DNA of 64,000 bases, taken from Ralstonia thomasii. GTDB lineage: Bacteria; Pseudomonadota; Gammaproteobacteria; Burkholderiales; Burkholderiaceae. Made by a program: the position numbers and the translations under genes. This document shows, piece after piece, positions 8,095 through 16,585 of this stretch (positions are counted from its first letter, which is position 1; each line of letters begins with the position of its first letter). Below the pieces are notes generated by a model. The model did not search any database. It had not been told where the DNA came from and saw only the letters and a program-made list of their open reading frames with translations. The stretch lies in NCBI RefSeq assembly GCF_958405895.1, contig NZ_CATZAR010000012.1; one strand, given 5' to 3'.

Positions 8095-9039
8095 TCAGAT
8101 GTCCGCCGTGTTTGCCCAACCTTCGCGGTTTCCGACGTTCAGCACCACATCGCCTTCCATCACATCACCCGCACCGATGGTCGGCAGCGCGGCGAGTTCT
8201 TGATAGAGCGGCGTGAAGTCCGGGCGTGTGGCATCGAACAGTTGCTCGAAGCTGTCGATCGTGAAGTAGGTCTTCTGGAACGTGTCGATCCGGTAGCGCG
8301 TGCGCATGATGCGGCGCACGTCGAAACCGATGCGGTTCGGGCTCGCCGAATCCAGCGCGTACACCGATTCACTCTTGCTCGACACGATGCCCGCGCCGTA
8401 GATGCGCAGGCCGGCCGGCGTGCGGATCAGGCCGAATTCCACTGTGTACCAGTACAGGCGCGCCAGCATGTCGAGCTGGCCCAGGCGCGCGGCCTTCAGG
8501 CCACCCTTGCCGTAGGCTTCCATGTAGTCGGCAAAGATCGGGTTAATCAGCAGCGGCACGTGGCCGAAGATGTCGTGGAAGCAATCCGGCTCTTGCAGGT
8601 AATCGAGCTGATCGGGGCGGCGCATCCACCAGCTTGCGGGGAAGCGGCGGTTGGCGAGGTGATCGAAGAACACTTCGTCGGGCACCAGGCCCGGCACCGC
8701 GACGATCTGCCAGCCGGTGGCGCGCATCAGCGTTTCGTTGAGCTGGTCGAAGGACGGCACGGCATCGCGGCTCATGCCCAGCGTCGACAGGCCTTGCAGG
8801 AATTCATCACAGACACGGCCCGGCAACAGCGCTTCCTGCCGGTCGTACAGCGTGCGCCACGTTGCGTGATCGGCAGCGGTGTAGCGGTGCACCGGCTGCT
8901 GCATGGTGAAATCAGCGCGCAGCGTCTGGCCGTCCAGGCCTTCGGCAAATTGTTCACGCAGCTTATCGGTCAGGGTGCCGTTGAAGCCGGCCGGGGCGGC
9001 GTTTTGCGCTGCATCGGGGGCGGTGGTTGCGATGGCCAT
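8095..9039 (-). CDS. phhA: Phenylalanine 4-monooxygenase
   Basis: 314 residues from the ATG at 9037-9039 (complement); the open frame reaches 9108, and the exact start is the least certain part. The iron ligands of aromatic amino acid hydroxylases are visible: His155 and His160 in FHDIFGH and Glu201 in YTVEFGLI. The enzyme uses oxygen and tetrahydropterin to convert phenylalanine to tyrosine, the first step of phenylalanine catabolism. No N-terminal ACT regulatory domain is present, as usual in bacteria. phhB follows in the same operon, and an Lrp-type regulator is divergently transcribed 138 bp away, a likely regulator. Confidence 0.96.
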   Translation of the reverse strand: MAIATTAPDAAQNAAPAGFNGTLTDKLREQFAEGLDGQTLRADFTMQQPVHRYTAADHATWRTLYDRQEALLPGRVCDEFLQGLSTLGMSRDAVPSFDQLNETLMRATGWQIVAVPGLVPDEVFFDHLANRRFPASWWMRRPDQLDYLQEPDCFHDIFGHVPLLINPIFADYMEAYGKGGLKAARLGQLDMLARLYWYTVEFGLIRTPAGLRIYGAGIVSSKSESVYALDSASPNRIGFDVRRIMRTRYRIDTFQKTYFTIDSFEQLFDATRPDFTPLYQELAALPTIGAGDVMEGDVVLNVGNREGWANTADI

Positions 9040-9177
9040 TTGTAATGTCGATCTCGTGCAATCAGAGTCCGGCCAGTGTATGGGCGGGGCCACGCGGGTT
9101 GCCCGCAAAACGGCGATCCATTGCGCCTAGTTTGCGGAAATCATGCAGAATGCCGCTTGTGAACGCAGGAGACGTGC

Positions 9178-9654
9178 ATGATTTCGCTTGATACCTTCGA
9201 TCTGGCTCTGCTGGCGGCCCTTCAGCGCGATGGCCGTGCGACGCATCAGCAGCTCTCGGAGCAAGTCCACCTGTCGGCCAGCCAAGTCGGGCGGCGCCTG
9301 GCGCGGCTTGAATCGGAAGGCGTGATCGAGGGCTACCGGGTGGTGCTCTCGCCGACCGGGCTGGGGCTGGGCGTGACGGTGTTCGCGAGCGTCAAGCTGG
9401 CGCACCACGGCGACGCCATCGTCGAACGCTTTCATGAAGAGATCAGCCTGCTCGACGCGGTGCAGGAGTGCTATTCGGTGGCGGGCGACGCCGACTACAT
9501 GCTGCGCGTGGTGGTGCCCGATCTGCCCGCGCTGTCGGAATTCGTCATGCGCAAGCTGATGCGTGTGCCGGGTGTGGACAATGTACGTTCCAATATCGTA
9601 CTGACGGCCTTGAAGCGGGATGGCGCGTTGCCGCTATCCCACCTTGGTGGGTAG
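9178..9654 (+). CDS. Lrp/AsnC family transcriptional regulator
   Basis: 158 residues. An N-terminal winged helix-turn-helix (LLAALQRDGRATHQQLSEQVHLSASQ region, residues 8-50) is followed by a RAM/ACT-like effector and oligomerisation domain (about 65-150) containing AGDADYMLRVVVPDL. This is the standard Lrp/AsnC architecture and length. Such proteins sense amino acids. Divergent placement next to phhA suggests it controls phenylalanine catabolism, but no operator was identified in the 138-bp spacer, so this is inference from context. Confidence 0.92.
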   Translation: MISLDTFDLALLAALQRDGRATHQQLSEQVHLSASQVGRRLARLESEGVIEGYRVVLSPTGLGLGVTVFASVKLAHHGDAIVERFHEEISLLDAVQECYSVAGDADYMLRVVVPDLPALSEFVMRKLMRVPGVDNVRSNIVLTALKRDGALPLSHLGG

Positions 9655-9746
9655 ATTCGCGCCTTGCGCCAGGGTGCGCGGCGTGTCACGCTGCAAGCCG
9701 ACATCCCTTGCTGATATGAATCGCCTCTCTTGGGCGGGAGACCACG

Positions 9747-10511
9747 ATGGTTGAAGGACACACCACGCATCCGGCGCACGCGCCGGCGCATCTGTCAGGC
9801 GGCTACGGCATGCCGGCACGGGTTCGCGCGTGGTGGGTCGCCGCTGCCGTGGCAGGCGTGACCTACGGCGGCATGCTGACCATGGTGGCCGTGGACGTAC
9901 CGCCCGGCACCCCGCTGGTCGGTCGCATCGTCGCGCAGCCGCTGTGGAAAATGCTCATGGCGTTGCTGCTGGCGCGCGCCGCCTCGCTACACGAGATTCC
10001 GCGCGAGCGGCGCTGGCTGATCGGCGCCATGGGGTTCTCTGCGATGGGAGATCTGTGGCTTGCGCTGCCGTGGCTGTCGTTTTCGTTCATGGCCGGCCTG
10101 GGCTGCTTCTTGCTGGCGCACTTGTGCTACCTGCGGGTGCTGGTGGGGCTGCGTGGCGTGTCATCGGCCATCCGCATGATCGGTGTCGGCGTGATGATCG
10201 GCGTGGCCATCGGCATGCTGCTGTGGTACTGGCCGGGCCTGGGTGAGTTGAAGGGGCCGGTGATCGCCTACATGCTCGTGCTGTCGGCGATGGTGTGCGC
10301 GGCATTGCTGGCGCGCCTGCCTGGTCCGCTGACAGCTTGGGGCGCGCTTGCCTTTGCAGCGTCGGATGCGATGATCGGCATCAGCGTGTTCGTCTTTCCG
10401 TTCACCGACCATGAGCTGGCCATCTGGTGGAGCTACGCCGCTGCGCAGCTTCTCATCAGTGCGGGATTGCTCACGCGCCGTACGCCGCCCGCGCGCCGCG
10501 CCACGGCATAA
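9747..10511 (+). CDS. YhhN family membrane protein (lysoplasmalogenase-like)
   Basis: 254 residues with about eight hydrophobic segments. Conserved YhhN (TMEM86) features are present: FSAMGDLWLALPWLSF, FLLAHLCYLRVL and AASDAMIGI. Animal TMEM86 proteins hydrolyse the vinyl-ether bond of lysoplasmalogens. The bacterial substrate is mostly unestablished, so the name describes family only. An N-terminal hydrophilic tail rich in His and Ala precedes the first helix, and a start at the later Met (MPARVRAWW) is possible. It is followed 35 bp downstream by an ornithine-cyclodeaminase family gene. Confidence 0.75.
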   Translation: MVEGHTTHPAHAPAHLSGGYGMPARVRAWWVAAAVAGVTYGGMLTMVAVDVPPGTPLVGRIVAQPLWKMLMALLLARAASLHEIPRERRWLIGAMGFSAMGDLWLALPWLSFSFMAGLGCFLLAHLCYLRVLVGLRGVSSAIRMIGVGVMIGVAIGMLLWYWPGLGELKGPVIAYMLVLSAMVCAALLARLPGPLTAWGALAFAASDAMIGISVFVFPFTDHELAIWWSYAAAQLLISAGLLTRRTPPARRATA

Positions 10512-10546
10512 GGTCTGTCCGACGTTTCTTCCGCTGCGAGAGCCCC

Positions 10547-11548
10547 ATGTTGCAGACCCTCGACGCTGCCACCACGGCGGCCCGCTTGCCGTATGCCGCG
10601 TTGGCCGATGCCATCGCGCAGGTGCTGCGCGATGCACGCGCCGGCCGTGCCCAGGCGCCCGCGCGGCTCGTGATGCCCGTGGCGGGCTCCGGCAGTCTGC
10701 TGCTGATGCCGGCGTCCAATGACGACATCGCCATCACCAAGATGATCACCGTGCACCCGCACAACCCCGCCCAGAGCTTGGCGGCCATTCACGGCGAGGT
10801 GGTGGTGATGAACGCCCGCACCGGCGAACGCCGGTTGATGCTGGATGGCCCGACCGTGACCGCGCACCGAACAGCAGCCGTGTCGTTGCTGGCGGCGCGC
10901 TTGCTGGCGCCTGAGCCGGCCGGGGATTTGCTGCTGATCGGCGCCGGTGCCCAAGCGCGCGCGCACCTGGAAGCCTTCCGCTTCGGGCTCGGCACACGAC
11001 GCGTCACGATCATCGCCCGCACGGCTGACAGCGCGGATGGGTTGGCGGGCTACGCGCGCGCGCTCGGCATGGACGCCACGGCGCTAGCGGGCGGCGACGC
11101 TGCGGGCGTGGCAGATGCTGCCCGTGCCGTGCTGCCGCAGGCGCCGCTGGTCGTCACGGCAACACCGTCATCGCAACCGGTGCTCCCTGATTTGGGCGAT
11201 CCGGGCCACCCGGCCGGGTACGCCTGGGGCGCGCATCACTTCATCGCTGCGGTTGGCGCGTTTCGGCCCGACATGGCCGAACTGCCGCCGCGCCTGTGCG
11301 TGCATGCCGCTGCGGTCGATCGGCTGTACGCCGATACGCTGGTCGACCTGGAAGCCGAAGCCGGCGACCTGCTGCAGGCCGGTGTGCCGTGGTCGCGTGT
11401 GCGGCCATTACAACAGTGCATCGATATGCCGCCCGACACGCTTACGCAGCCTGCGCCGATATCGCCCGTGGTGTTCAAGAGCGTCGGCAGTGCCCTGTGG
11501 GATCTGGCCGCCTGCGTGCTGGCGCTATCCAAATCCAGAACTGTTTAA
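10547..11548 (+). CDS. Ornithine cyclodeaminase / mu-crystallin family protein
   Basis: 333 residues from ATG 10547; an open frame to 10427 overlaps the YhhN gene and is not used. It contains the NAD-binding motif LLLIGAGAQARAHLEAF (about 125-141) and the family's N-terminal substrate domain (KMITVHPHNPAQS). Members include ornithine cyclodeaminase, alanine dehydrogenase and Delta1-pyrroline-2-carboxylate reductase. The last is common in catabolism of D-proline or hydroxyproline isomers. Which reaction applies cannot be decided from sequence alone. No proline racemase gene is adjacent. Confidence 0.85.
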   Translation: MLQTLDAATTAARLPYAALADAIAQVLRDARAGRAQAPARLVMPVAGSGSLLLMPASNDDIAITKMITVHPHNPAQSLAAIHGEVVVMNARTGERRLMLDGPTVTAHRTAAVSLLAARLLAPEPAGDLLLIGAGAQARAHLEAFRFGLGTRRVTIIARTADSADGLAGYARALGMDATALAGGDAAGVADAARAVLPQAPLVVTATPSSQPVLPDLGDPGHPAGYAWGAHHFIAAVGAFRPDMAELPPRLCVHAAAVDRLYADTLVDLEAEAGDLLQAGVPWSRVRPLQQCIDMPPDTLTQPAPISPVVFKSVGSALWDLAACVLALSKSRTV

Positions 11549-11751
11549 AAACCTAGCATGTGCTCAAGACGCCCGCCCCAGGCGGATGTCAGGCACCGCT
11601 TGTAACAGAAAACCTCTAGAAAAAGGGTTCTAGCCAAGGCAATCACACGGGATAATGGCCATCCCTTCCGCCTGGGAGGAGACGTAGAGCGCACCGCAAC
11701 GTATTGATCACGTTTACGTCGGATGCGTCTGACACAGGAGCACATATAGAG

Positions 11752-12471
11752 ATGGCCTATAAAAAAGCACTGGCGGCTGCCGCCGGGATGATCCTCGCCA
11801 CCGCCGCGCACGCACAAGCTGCCGGCAGCAACATCGTCAGCCTCGGCTGGTTCCGCGTGATGCCGAATAGCTCGAGCGACCCGCTGGTGGTCAAGAGCAT
11901 CGGCGGTATCCCGGTGAATCAGTCGCAGTCCGGCACGGGCGCCAAGATTCAGGAAGCCGATACCGTTGGTCTCGCCTTCACGCATTTCTTTACCGACAAC
12001 GTTGCCGTTGAACTGGTGGGTGGCATTCCGCCGCGCCACAAGATCGAAGGGACGGGCGCGCTGTCGGGTTACGGCGAAATCGGCTCGGCCAAGCAATGGA
12101 GCCCGGCCGTGCTGGCGAAGTGGTACTTCTTCAACGCCGACACCAAGTTCCGTCCGTACGTGGGTCTGGGCCTGAACTACACCTGGTTCTCCGACGAGAA
12201 GATCACGAACAGCGCCTTCCAGACGAAGCTGGCTGGCCCGGGCAGCAAGAGCAACGTGTCGACCGACGGTTCGTTGAACCCGGTGCTGAACGTGGGTGCT
12301 ACGTACGCCATCACCAAGGACTGGTTCGTTGGCCTGTCGGTGTCGTACCTGCCGCTCAAGACCACGGCAACGATCGACAGCACTACGGCGACCGGCGTCC
12401 ACGTCGTGAGCGAAGCGAAGATCAAGATCAACCCGGTCGTGACCTTCCTGAACGTCGGCTACCGCTTCTAA
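11752..12471 (+). CDS. ompW: OmpW family outer membrane protein
   Basis: 239 residues from ATG 11752, preceded by CAGGAG; an upstream in-frame start at 11704 would spoil the signal peptide. Signal peptide: MAYKKALAAAAGMILATAAHA. The mature protein alternates short beta strands and ends in a C-terminal phenylalanine (NVGYRF), the outer membrane barrel insertion signature. OmpW family landmarks are FFTDNVAVELVGGIPPRH and YVGLGLNYTWFSDE. OmpW forms an eight-stranded barrel implicated in passage of small hydrophobic molecules and in stress responses. It is monocistronic, with a long 5' region and a strong terminator. Confidence 0.93.
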   Translation: MAYKKALAAAAGMILATAAHAQAAGSNIVSLGWFRVMPNSSSDPLVVKSIGGIPVNQSQSGTGAKIQEADTVGLAFTHFFTDNVAVELVGGIPPRHKIEGTGALSGYGEIGSAKQWSPAVLAKWYFFNADTKFRPYVGLGLNYTWFSDEKITNSAFQTKLAGPGSKSNVSTDGSLNPVLNVGATYAITKDWFVGLSVSYLPLKTTATIDSTTATGVHVVSEAKIKINPVVTFLNVGYRF

Positions 12472-12488
12472 GCGGCTTCCGCGTCAAC

Positions 12489-12520
12489 AAAAAGGCGTGC
12501 CACAGCGGCACGCCTTTTTT
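12489..12520. terminator. Bidirectional rho-independent terminator between ompW and copZ
   Basis: An 8-bp GC-rich stem GGCGTGCC (12494-12501) / GGCACGCC (12507-12514) with a 5-nt loop is followed by a T-run to 12520 and preceded by an A-run from 12489. It can therefore end transcripts from both the plus-strand ompW and the minus-strand copZ. Confidence 0.92.
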
Positions 12521-12536
12521 GTTGCCAACGCCCGGC

Positions 12537-12749
12537 TCAGGCGGAAGATTTGACCGGGTAGCCGGCTTGCTCGATGGCCGCCCTGACTGCATCGGCGCTG
12601 GCGCCGCTGGTGACGGCCACGGTCTGCTTGTCCAGATCCACCTGTACATTGGCACTTGCATCGACCTGCTGCACTGCTCGCGTGACAGCCGACACGCAAT
12701 GGCCGCAGCTCATGCCGGTCACAGAAAAGGTTGTGGAAGACGTTGTCAT
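12537..12749 (-). CDS. copZ: Copper chaperone, heavy-metal-associated domain protein
   Basis: 70 residues from the ATG at 12747-12749 (complement), preceded by AGGAG. A single heavy-metal-associated domain carries the metal motif MSCGHC (Cys15, Cys18) and the ferredoxin-like beta-alpha-beta pattern ending AAIEQAGYPV. CopZ-type chaperones bind Cu(I) and hand it to the CopA exporter. The gene diverges from copA and has its own MerR-type promoter, so the two copper genes should be induced together by CueR. Confidence 0.93.
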   Translation of the reverse strand: MTTSSTTFSVTGMSCGHCVSAVTRAVQQVDASANVQVDLDKQTVAVTSGASADAVRAAIEQAGYPVKSSA

Positions 12750-12787
12750 GGCGTGCTCCTGAAAAGAGGGAAGAGAATCACGGGAGC

Positions 12788-12818
12788 AGTATGAACCTTC
12801 CCATCGTGGGAAGTGCAA
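12788..12818 (-). promoter_or_regulatory. MerR/CueR-type promoter for copZ
   Basis: Read on the minus strand: -35 TTGCAC (12818-12813), a 19-bp spacer holding the inverted repeat TTCCCACGATGGGAA, and -10 CATACT (12793-12788). The overlong 19-bp spacer with a centred dyad is the hallmark of MerR-family activation, and the CTTCCC/GGGAAG arms match known CueR operators. Confidence 0.85.
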
Positions 12819-12833
12819 GCGTAGAATGAGGGC

Positions 12834-12864
12834 TTGACCTTACCAAGATGGGAAGGTCTAGGCT
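12834..12864 (+). promoter_or_regulatory. MerR/CueR-type promoter for copA-cueR
   Basis: -35 TTGACC (12834-12839), a 19-bp spacer (12840-12858) and -10 TAGGCT (12859-12864). The spacer and its flanks hold the dyad ACCTTACCA / TGGGAAGGT. This is nearly the textbook CueR-regulated copA promoter. It lies 31 bp before the copA start and is separate from the copZ operator 20 bp away. Confidence 0.92.
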
Positions 12865-12894
12865 GATGCCATCTTCTTCAGAACGGACGCTTCC

Positions 12895-15117
12895 ATGACC
12901 GCCGCCAGCCTTGCCGACGTGACCTCCACCGACCTCGATATCAGCGGGATGACGTGCGCGGCTTGTGCGGGCCGGGTCGAACGTGCCTTGCGCGCCGTGC
13001 CAGGCGTGACCGAAGCCAGCGTGAATCTCGCGACCGAGCGCGCTCGCGTGCAGGGCGGTGCCGGCAGCGATGCACTGATCGCCGCAGTCTCTGCCGCCGG
13101 GTACGAGGCGCGCGTCGCTTCCGATGAAACCGCCGCCTCCGTTGTTGCCGAACCCGACTTCTGGGAAGGTGCCGGCCCCGTGTGGATTGCCGCCGCCCTG
13201 TCCGTGCCGCTCGTGTTGCCCATGATCGCAGGGTGGTTCGGCGGCGGCTGGATGCTGCCTGCGTGGGTGCAGTGGCTGCTGGCGACGCCGGTGCAGTTCG
13301 TGATTGGCGCGCGCTTCTACAAGGCGGGCTGGAAGGCGCTGCGTGCGCGTGCCGGCAATATGGACCTGCTGGTCGCGCTCGGCACGTCGGCGGCGTATGG
13401 GCTGTCGCTGTGGCTGTGGTGGCGCGCCGGTGCGGACGGGATGCACCATGCGCCGCACTTGTACTTCGAAAGCGCCGCCGTGGTCATCACGCTGGTGCGG
13501 CTTGGCAAGTGGCTGGAAGTGCGTGCCAAGCGCCAGACCGCGCAGGCCATCCGTGCCCTGCAGGCGCTGCGCCCCGATACCGCTCGCGTGCGCAGCGCCG
13601 ATGGCACGCTGCGCGATACCCCGGTCGCCCAGGTGCGCGTGGGCGATGTGGTGTCCGTGCGTGCCGGTGAACGCATCCCCGTGGATGCCGTGGTGCTGGA
13701 AGGCGCGAGCCACGTCGATGAATCCATGCTGACCGGCGAAAGCCTGCCCGTGCCCAAGCACGAAGGCGACCGCGTGACCGCAGGCGCCATCGCCACCGAC
13801 GGCGTGCTGCTCGTGCGCACCACGGCCATCGGCGCGGACACGATGCTTTCGCGCATCATCCGCCTTGTGGAAGACGCGCAGGCCGCCAAGCCGCCGATCC
13901 AGCAACTGGTCGACCGCGTGAGCGCCATCTTTGTGCCGGCGGTGCTGGTGGCGGCCCTGCTCACGCTGGCCGGTTGGTTCATCGCTGGTGCGGGGTGGGA
14001 GACGGCCATCGTCAACGCCGTGGCCGTACTGGTGATTGCCTGCCCGTGTGCGCTCGGCCTTGCCACGCCGTCTGCCATCATGGCCGGCACGGGTGCGGGC
14101 GCGCGGCGCGGCATTCTCATTGCCGATGCGCAGGCGCTCGAACGCGCCCAGCAGGTGGATTTCGTGGTCTTCGACAAGACCGGCACGCTCACCGTCGGCC
14201 AGCCGCGTGTGACGGCGGTGGAAGCGGCATCCGGCGTCGACACCGACACGCTGCTCGACCAGCTTGCCGCGCTGCAGGCTGAGAACACGCACCCGCTGGC
14301 ACACGCTACGCGTGAATATGCGATGGAGCGGGGCCGTGCAATCACGCCCGCGCAATCGCCGGAAGTGTTGGCGGGGCGCGGCACGCGCGGCATCGTGAAT
14401 GGCGCATCGCTGCAACTCGGCAATGCGCGGTGGATGGACGAACTGGGACTGGATCGCGGCGCATTGCAAACGCGTGCCGATGCGCTGGAGGCGCAGGGCA
14501 ACACCGTCTCGTGGCTTGCGCAGCGTGATGAAGGCGGGGTGCAACTGCGGGGCCTGATTGCGTTTGGCGATGCGCTCAAGCCCGGTGCCAAGGAGGCCGT
14601 AGCGGCGCTGCAGACGCGGGGCGTGCGCACCGCGCTCGTGACGGGGGACAACGCCGGCGCCGCGCACAGCGTGGCGCACGCGCTCGGCATCGACGAAGTG
14701 GCCGCGCAAGTGCTGCCGCAAGACAAGGCCGCGCGTGTGACGGCTTGGCAGCAGAGCGGCCATGTGGTGGCGATGGTGGGCGATGGCATCAACGATGCGC
14801 CCGCGTTGGCGGCGGCCGACGTCGGCATCGCCATGGCCACGGGCACCGATGTGGCGATGCAGGCCGCCGGTATCACACTCATGCGCGGCGAGCCGCGCCT
14901 GGTGAGCGATGCGCTGGACCTGTCGCGCCGCACCGTCGCCAAGATTCGCCAGAACCTGTTCTGGGCTTTCATCTATAACGTGGTGGGCATTCCACTGGCG
15001 GCATTCGGCTTGCTGAACCCCACGTTTGCCGGCGCGGCAATGGCGTTCTCCAGTGTGAGCGTGGTCACCAATGCGCTGATGCTGCGCCGCTGGCGCGCCA
15101 CCGGAGACAACGCATGA
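12895..15117 (+). CDS. copA: Cu(I)-exporting P1B-type ATPase
   Basis: 740 residues. One N-terminal metal-binding domain (GMTCAAC, Cys21 and Cys24) precedes a P-type ATPase core: TGES (280-283, actuator), the membrane copper motif CPC (383-385), DKTGT with phosphorylated Asp427, the P1B-specific HP pair in NTHPLA, and MVGDGINDAPA near residue 625. The C-terminal membrane end has the Cu(I)-class residues in FWAFIYNVVG and MAFSSVSVV. It pumps Cu(I) from cytoplasm to periplasm. cueR overlaps its stop by 4 bp (ATGA), so pump and regulator are co-transcribed, giving feedback control. Confidence 0.97.
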   Translation: MTAASLADVTSTDLDISGMTCAACAGRVERALRAVPGVTEASVNLATERARVQGGAGSDALIAAVSAAGYEARVASDETAASVVAEPDFWEGAGPVWIAAALSVPLVLPMIAGWFGGGWMLPAWVQWLLATPVQFVIGARFYKAGWKALRARAGNMDLLVALGTSAAYGLSLWLWWRAGADGMHHAPHLYFESAAVVITLVRLGKWLEVRAKRQTAQAIRALQALRPDTARVRSADGTLRDTPVAQVRVGDVVSVRAGERIPVDAVVLEGASHVDESMLTGESLPVPKHEGDRVTAGAIATDGVLLVRTTAIGADTMLSRIIRLVEDAQAAKPPIQQLVDRVSAIFVPAVLVAALLTLAGWFIAGAGWETAIVNAVAVLVIACPCALGLATPSAIMAGTGAGARRGILIADAQALERAQQVDFVVFDKTGTLTVGQPRVTAVEAASGVDTDTLLDQLAALQAENTHPLAHATREYAMERGRAITPAQSPEVLAGRGTRGIVNGASLQLGNARWMDELGLDRGALQTRADALEAQGNTVSWLAQRDEGGVQLRGLIAFGDALKPGAKEAVAALQTRGVRTALVTGDNAGAAHSVAHALGIDEVAAQVLPQDKAARVTAWQQSGHVVAMVGDGINDAPALAAADVGIAMATGTDVAMQAAGITLMRGEPRLVSDALDLSRRTVAKIRQNLFWAFIYNVVGIPLAAFGLLNPTFAGAAMAFSSVSVVTNALMLRRWRATGDNA

Positions 15118-15572
15118 CGCGCACCCATCTCATCGACCCAGGCCCCGTCAACATTGGCGAGGCCGCAAAGGCCAGTGGCGTGTCGGCCAAGATGATCCGC
15201 TACTACGAGAGTATCGGCCTGCTGCCGCCGAGTCCGCGCACCGAAGGCAACTACCGCATGTACGACGCGCGGGCGTTGCATGTGCTGCGCTTTATCCACA
15301 GGTCGCGCTCTCTGGGTTTCGCGCTGGAGGAGATCCGCACGCTGCTGTCGTTGTGGAACGACCGCGAACGCGCCAGCGCCGATGTGAAAGCTGTCACCCT
15401 GCGCCACGTGGCGGATCTCGATGCGCGCATCAGCGAGCTGCAAAGCATGCGCGACACGCTCATGACGCTTGCCAACGCCTGCCACGGCGATGACCGCCCC
15501 GATTGCCCGATCCTCCAGAGCGTGGCCGGCGAGGGTGATGAAGGCGGCGGCACCGATGCCTGCTGCCACTGA
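15114..15572 (+). CDS. cueR: Copper-responsive MerR-family activator
   Basis: 152 residues. MerR-type helix-turn-helix (NIGEAAKASGVSAKMIRYYE, about 13-32), dimerisation helix, then the metal loop CHGDDRPDCPI with Cys123 and Cys131, spaced as in CueR. The C-terminus has an additional Cys-Cys-His end (DACCH), outside the canonical site and possibly a second metal ligand set. CueR senses Cu(I) and twists 19-bp-spaced promoters into an active form; two such promoters lie in the copZ-copA spacer. Translationally coupled to copA through the 4-bp overlap. The N-terminus before the HTH is about 10 residues longer than the classical form. Confidence 0.93.
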   Translation: MTRTHLIDPGPVNIGEAAKASGVSAKMIRYYESIGLLPPSPRTEGNYRMYDARALHVLRFIHRSRSLGFALEEIRTLLSLWNDRERASADVKAVTLRHVADLDARISELQSMRDTLMTLANACHGDDRPDCPILQSVAGEGDEGGGTDACCH

Positions 15573-15647
15573 CGGGCCGCACGATTAACGCAGATTGCGA
15601 CAGGCGGCGTCTATGCCACAATCTGGCAACCCAAGGAGGAGACGCCG

Positions 15648-16517
15648 ATGACGCAAGCCCCCGCTCAGGTCACTGCCCATCCAGCGCTGGAAAGCCGCCA
15701 GCGCATGAAGGACGGCACTGAACTGCTGGTCCGCACCTGGTTGCCCGCGCCCGACACCGGCGAGCCGCGCGGCACCGTCATCCTCGTCCATGGCATGGCC
15801 GAACACAGCGGCCGCTATCCGCATGTGGCCAAGGTGCTCACCGATCTTGGCCTGCGCGTAAGGGCCTTCGACCTGCGCGGCCACGGCAAGAGCGGCGGCC
15901 CGCGCATGGCGCTCGACGCGCAAGACAACTACCTCACCGATCTCGCAGAAATCGTCGATGCGGCGGTCGCCGAATGGCACGAGATGCCGTTCGTGCTCGG
16001 CCACAGCATGGGCGGATTGATCGTCGCGCGCTTCACCACCGCGCGTATCCGCCCCGTGCGCGGCGTGCTGTTGTCATCGCCCGCACTGCGCGTGAGGTTG
16101 CCGCCCGGAACGGGCATCGTGCGGGGGATTCTCTCCGCCATCGCGCCGAGGTTGCCGGTGCCCAATCCCGTCGATCCAGCCAAGCTTTCGCACGATCCGA
16201 GCATCGCCGCCGCCTATCGGGCAGACACACTGGTGCAAAGCACGATCAGCGCATCATTGCTGGAGTTCATGCTCAATGCGATCACGCAGGCGCAGCAAGA
16301 CGCGCCGCGCCTGGAAGCGCCGATGCTGCTGATGGCCGGCGGCGCGGATTCGATTGTCGATCCGTCTGGCAGCCGCGACTTTTATGCGAATGCGCCGGAG
16401 GATTTGCGCTCGTTGGCGTGGTTTGAATCGGGGTACCACGAGATCTTCAACGAAGCCGAACCGCTGCGTAGCGAGGTATTCGGAAAGATGACGGAGTGGT
16501 TGGCTTCGCGGATTTGA
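15648..16517 (+). CDS. Alpha/beta hydrolase, monoacylglycerol lipase/lysophospholipase-like
   Basis: 289 residues. The family motif HGMAEHSGRYPHVA, the nucleophile elbow GHSMGG and the FDLRGHGKSGG segment identify the serine aminopeptidase-like lysophospholipase/monoglyceride lipase group. The acid (ADSIVDPSG) and the histidine (SGYHEIFNE) of the catalytic triad are visible near the C-terminus. Such enzymes release fatty acids from monoacylglycerols or lysophospholipids. There is no signal peptide, so it is cytoplasmic. It has a GGAGG-like ribosome binding site and no operon partner. Confidence 0.9.
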   Translation: MTQAPAQVTAHPALESRQRMKDGTELLVRTWLPAPDTGEPRGTVILVHGMAEHSGRYPHVAKVLTDLGLRVRAFDLRGHGKSGGPRMALDAQDNYLTDLAEIVDAAVAEWHEMPFVLGHSMGGLIVARFTTARIRPVRGVLLSSPALRVRLPPGTGIVRGILSAIAPRLPVPNPVDPAKLSHDPSIAAAYRADTLVQSTISASLLEFMLNAITQAQQDAPRLEAPMLLMAGGADSIVDPSGSRDFYANAPEDLRSLAWFESGYHEIFNEAEPLRSEVFGKMTEWLASRI

Positions 16518-16585
16518 TTTGAAGTGAGTTGGTTGCACCACAAAAAACAAAAACCAATAACACCAAGGAAAAGAAGCACGGAGAC

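Noticed and set aside
11704..11716. TTGATCACG before ompW as an FNR half-site
   Set aside because: Only one half of TTGAT-N4-ATCAA is present and spacing to the partner fails; ompW is often oxygen-regulated, but this is not evidence.
15292..15300. Perfect DnaA box TTATCCACA in cueR
   Set aside because: Single, inside coding sequence, no neighbouring boxes or AT-rich region; about one such 9-mer is expected by chance in a window this size.
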